DNA of 64,000 nt, from NCBI RefSeq assembly GCF_900119165.1, contig NZ_FPJG01000006.1, positions 1 through 64,000 of the forward strand, written 5' to 3'. Positions 62,293 through 64,000 of this stretch are shown here, in pieces. Under the pieces are notes generated by a model, which did not search any database, was not told the DNA's origin, and worked only from the letters and a program-made list of their open reading frames with translations. A program made the translations under genes and the position numbers. The stretch comes from Amycolatopsis australiensis (GTDB taxonomy: Bacteria; Actinomycetota; Actinomycetes; Mycobacteriales; Pseudonocardiaceae). Position 1 is the first letter of the stretch, and every line of letters begins with the position of its first letter.

Positions 62293-63969
62293 ATGCCGAT
62301 CACCGCGCCGACGACGCCGCCCGGTCTGCCCGCCTCCCTCGACTACCCCGAAGTCCCCGTCGGTTCGATCCTCGCCGCGGGCGCCGCGCGCTGGGGCGAC
62401 CGAACCGCCTTCGCCCACGAAGGCCGCAGCCTCACCTTCGCCGAGACCTACCGCGCCGCCTGCCGCTTCGCCCACGCGTTGCGGGCGCGCGGCATCGGCC
62501 ACGGCGACGTCGTGGCCCTGCACCTGCCGAACTGCCTCGCCTTCCCGGTCGCCTACTACGGCACGCTCCTGGCCGGGGCCACCTTCAGCCCGGCGAACCC
62601 GCTGCTCCCGCCGGACGACCTCGCGTTCCAGCTCGCCGACTGCGAGGCCGCCGCCGTCGTGACGTTCGGCGCGGTGGCCGGCGCGCTGGCGAGCGTCGCC
62701 GGCCGGATCCCGGCGCGGCTCACGGTCGTCGTCGCGCCCACCGGCGACCTGCCCGAAGGGAGTGCCGAGTTCGAGGCGTTCCACGCCGGCCAGCCGGAGA
62801 CGCGCCCGACGGCCGGCATCGACGTGCACCGGGACCTCGCGCACCTCGCCTACACCGGCGGCACCACCGGCCGGTCGAAGGGCGTGCGCCTCTCGCACCG
62901 CAACGTCGTGGTCAACACGCTGCAGCACTCGTGCTGGGGCACCGGCTCGGTGCCGGCCCTGGACGCGCGCGGCGACGTCACGATCGACCAGATCGGCAGC
63001 GCGGACGAGTGGCCGACGCGCCTGGGCACCGGCGTCGCGATCAACCTGACGCCGTGGTTCCACGCGATGGGCATCATCGGCGGGCTCAACGCGGCGGTGA
63101 TCGCGGGCACGACGATCGTCCTGCACTCCCGCTTCGACCCGGAGGCGTACGTCGCCGACGCCGAACGGCTGCGCATCACCGGCATCGGCGGCGCGCCGGC
63201 GCTGTTCGCCGCGCTGCTCGCGACGCCGTCGTTCCACACCGCCGACCTGTCGTCGGTTCGCTCGATCGGGTCGGGTGCCGCGCCGATGAACCACGCGATG
63301 ATCACCGCCCTGCGCGAACGGTTCCCCGGCGTGGTCGTCACCGAGGGCTACGGGCTCACCGAGGCGACGATGGGTGCGGTGATCTCGCCGACGTACACCT
63401 CCGGCGTCCGCAAGGTCGGCTCGGTCGGCGTGCCGATCTTCGACACGGAAGTGAAGGTCGTCGCGGCCGAGGGCGGCGACGAGCCGCTGCCGGTGGGCGA
63501 GCGGGGCGAGGTCTGCCTGCGCGGCCCGCAGATCATGCTCGGCTACCGCAACCGCCCGGAGGAGACGGCGGCGGCACTGGCCGGCGGCTGGCTCCACACG
63601 GGCGACATCGGCATCCTCGACGCGGACGGTTATCTGTCCATCGTGGACCGCAAGAAGGACATGCTGCTGTACAAGGGCTACAACGTCTTCCCGCGCGAGC
63701 TGGAGGAGCTGCTGATCACGATGCCCGGCGTCGCGGCGGCGGCCGTGGTCGGCCGACCGGACACCGAGGTCGGCGAGCTGCCGGTGGCGTTCGTGGTCCC
63801 GCGCGGCCCGCTGGACGCCGACGAGCTGATGGCCGCCGTGAACGAGAAGGTGGTGCCGTACAAGCGGTTGCGGGAGGTGCACGTGGTCGAGCAGATCCCG
63901 GTGTCGGCCGCGGGCAAGGTGCTCAAGCGCGAGCTGCGGCGGCAGCTGACCGGCGAGCTACCCGGCTAG
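62293..63969 (+). CDS. AMP-dependent acyl-CoA synthetase/ligase
   Basis: The 558-residue adenylating enzyme shows the P-loop LAYTGGTTGRSKGVRLSHRN, the adenine-site motif VTEGYGLTEATMGAVI, the WLHTGDIGILDADGYLSIVD motif and the C-terminal lysine in VSAAGKVLKREL. It activates a carboxylic acid, most likely a fatty acid, as acyl-CoA. ATG 62293 has TATCGT 6 nt upstream and no ribosome site, fitting a leaderless start. Divergent from the FadE25-like gene, it could act in the same fatty-acid oxidation route. Confidence 0.92.
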   Translation: MPITAPTTPPGLPASLDYPEVPVGSILAAGAARWGDRTAFAHEGRSLTFAETYRAACRFAHALRARGIGHGDVVALHLPNCLAFPVAYYGTLLAGATFSPANPLLPPDDLAFQLADCEAAAVVTFGAVAGALASVAGRIPARLTVVVAPTGDLPEGSAEFEAFHAGQPETRPTAGIDVHRDLAHLAYTGGTTGRSKGVRLSHRNVVVNTLQHSCWGTGSVPALDARGDVTIDQIGSADEWPTRLGTGVAINLTPWFHAMGIIGGLNAAVIAGTTIVLHSRFDPEAYVADAERLRITGIGGAPALFAALLATPSFHTADLSSVRSIGSGAAPMNHAMITALRERFPGVVVTEGYGLTEATMGAVISPTYTSGVRKVGSVGVPIFDTEVKVVAAEGGDEPLPVGERGEVCLRGPQIMLGYRNRPEETAAALAGGWLHTGDIGILDADGYLSIVDRKKDMLLYKGYNVFPRELEELLITMPGVAAAAVVGRPDTEVGELPVAFVVPRGPLDADELMAAVNEKVVPYKRLREVHVVEQIPVSAAGKVLKRELRRQLTGELPG

Positions 63970-64000
63970 CCGGTCGCCGGCGAGGAGGGTCCCCGCCTGC

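Overview
The window is about 64 kb of very GC-rich, densely packed chromosome from a filamentous actinomycete. The protein set points to Pseudonocardiaceae, probably Amycolatopsis or a close relative: F420 biosynthesis (fbiA, fbiB), glucosyl-3-phosphoglycerate synthase, mycobacterial-type cell-wall rhamnose genes (wbbL, rmlB, rmlD, manB), two LytR-CpsA-Psr proteins, and secreted chitin- and protein-degrading enzymes. The genus is inferred from gene content and style, not from a database match. I see no rRNA, tRNA, CRISPR array, prophage or insertion sequence.

Layout. (1) 1-2291, minus strand: padR, a PadR-associated membrane protein, a small DivIVA-like protein, an SRPBCC protein and tag. At least seven small indels fall inside the last four genes of this overlapping set and none is evident later, which looks like poor sequence at a contig end. 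(2) 2301-7632: repeat-rich padR/cydA control region and the complete cydABDC cytochrome bd locus. (3) 7577-9206: gpgS and a plsC-type acyltransferase, divergent. (4) 9203-15953, minus strand: a five-gene glycan operon (GT4, GT2, large membrane protein, membrane O-acyltransferase, TylF-like methyltransferase). (5) 16384-17753: two LOG-family genes. (6) 17916-26679: two tandem modules, each an XRE/TPR regulator followed by a secreted protease (M4, then M28), then a GH18 chitinase and a DUF3152 lipoprotein. DasR-type palindromes lie before the M4 protease and the chitinase. (7) 26795-33854: lysine/diaminopimelate genes dapE, dapD and dapC, fdxA, a CHAD protein, and a TetR/FAD-monooxygenase pair. 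(8) 34206-38588: GNAT, fbiA, fbiB, Nudix, a small membrane protein and a YtrA-type GntR regulator, tightly overlapping. (9) 38778-54146: alkA-like, manB, a disordered protein, wbbL, a cluster of five glycosyltransferases, rmlD, rmlB and two LCP ligases. (10) 54275-63969: NmrA-like, TIGR03089, DoxX, a tetracycline-type ribosomal protection protein with a possible leader peptide, DUF1206, a lipase, a FadE25-like acyl-CoA dehydrogenase and an acyl-CoA ligase.

How it fits together. From memory, parts of the window match two Mycobacterium tuberculosis blocks: Rv1177-Rv1210 (fdx, dapC, dapD, dapE, LOG, gpgS, tag) and Rv3261-Rv3274 (fbiA, fbiB, manB, wbbL, rmlD, cpsA, TIGR03089, fadE25). Lineage-specific islands interrupt this backbone: cyd, the glycan operon, the chitin/protease modules, and the glycosyltransferase cluster between wbbL and rmlD. 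The second half appears devoted to making rhamnose-containing wall polysaccharide and attaching it to peptidoglycan.

Two recurrent sequence habits stand out. Many genes have a TANNNT-like hexamer 6-7 nt before the start codon with no Shine-Dalgarno sequence, suggesting leaderless mRNAs. Five of the eleven convergent gene pairs end on one shared CTAG tetranucleotide that serves as stop codon for both genes.
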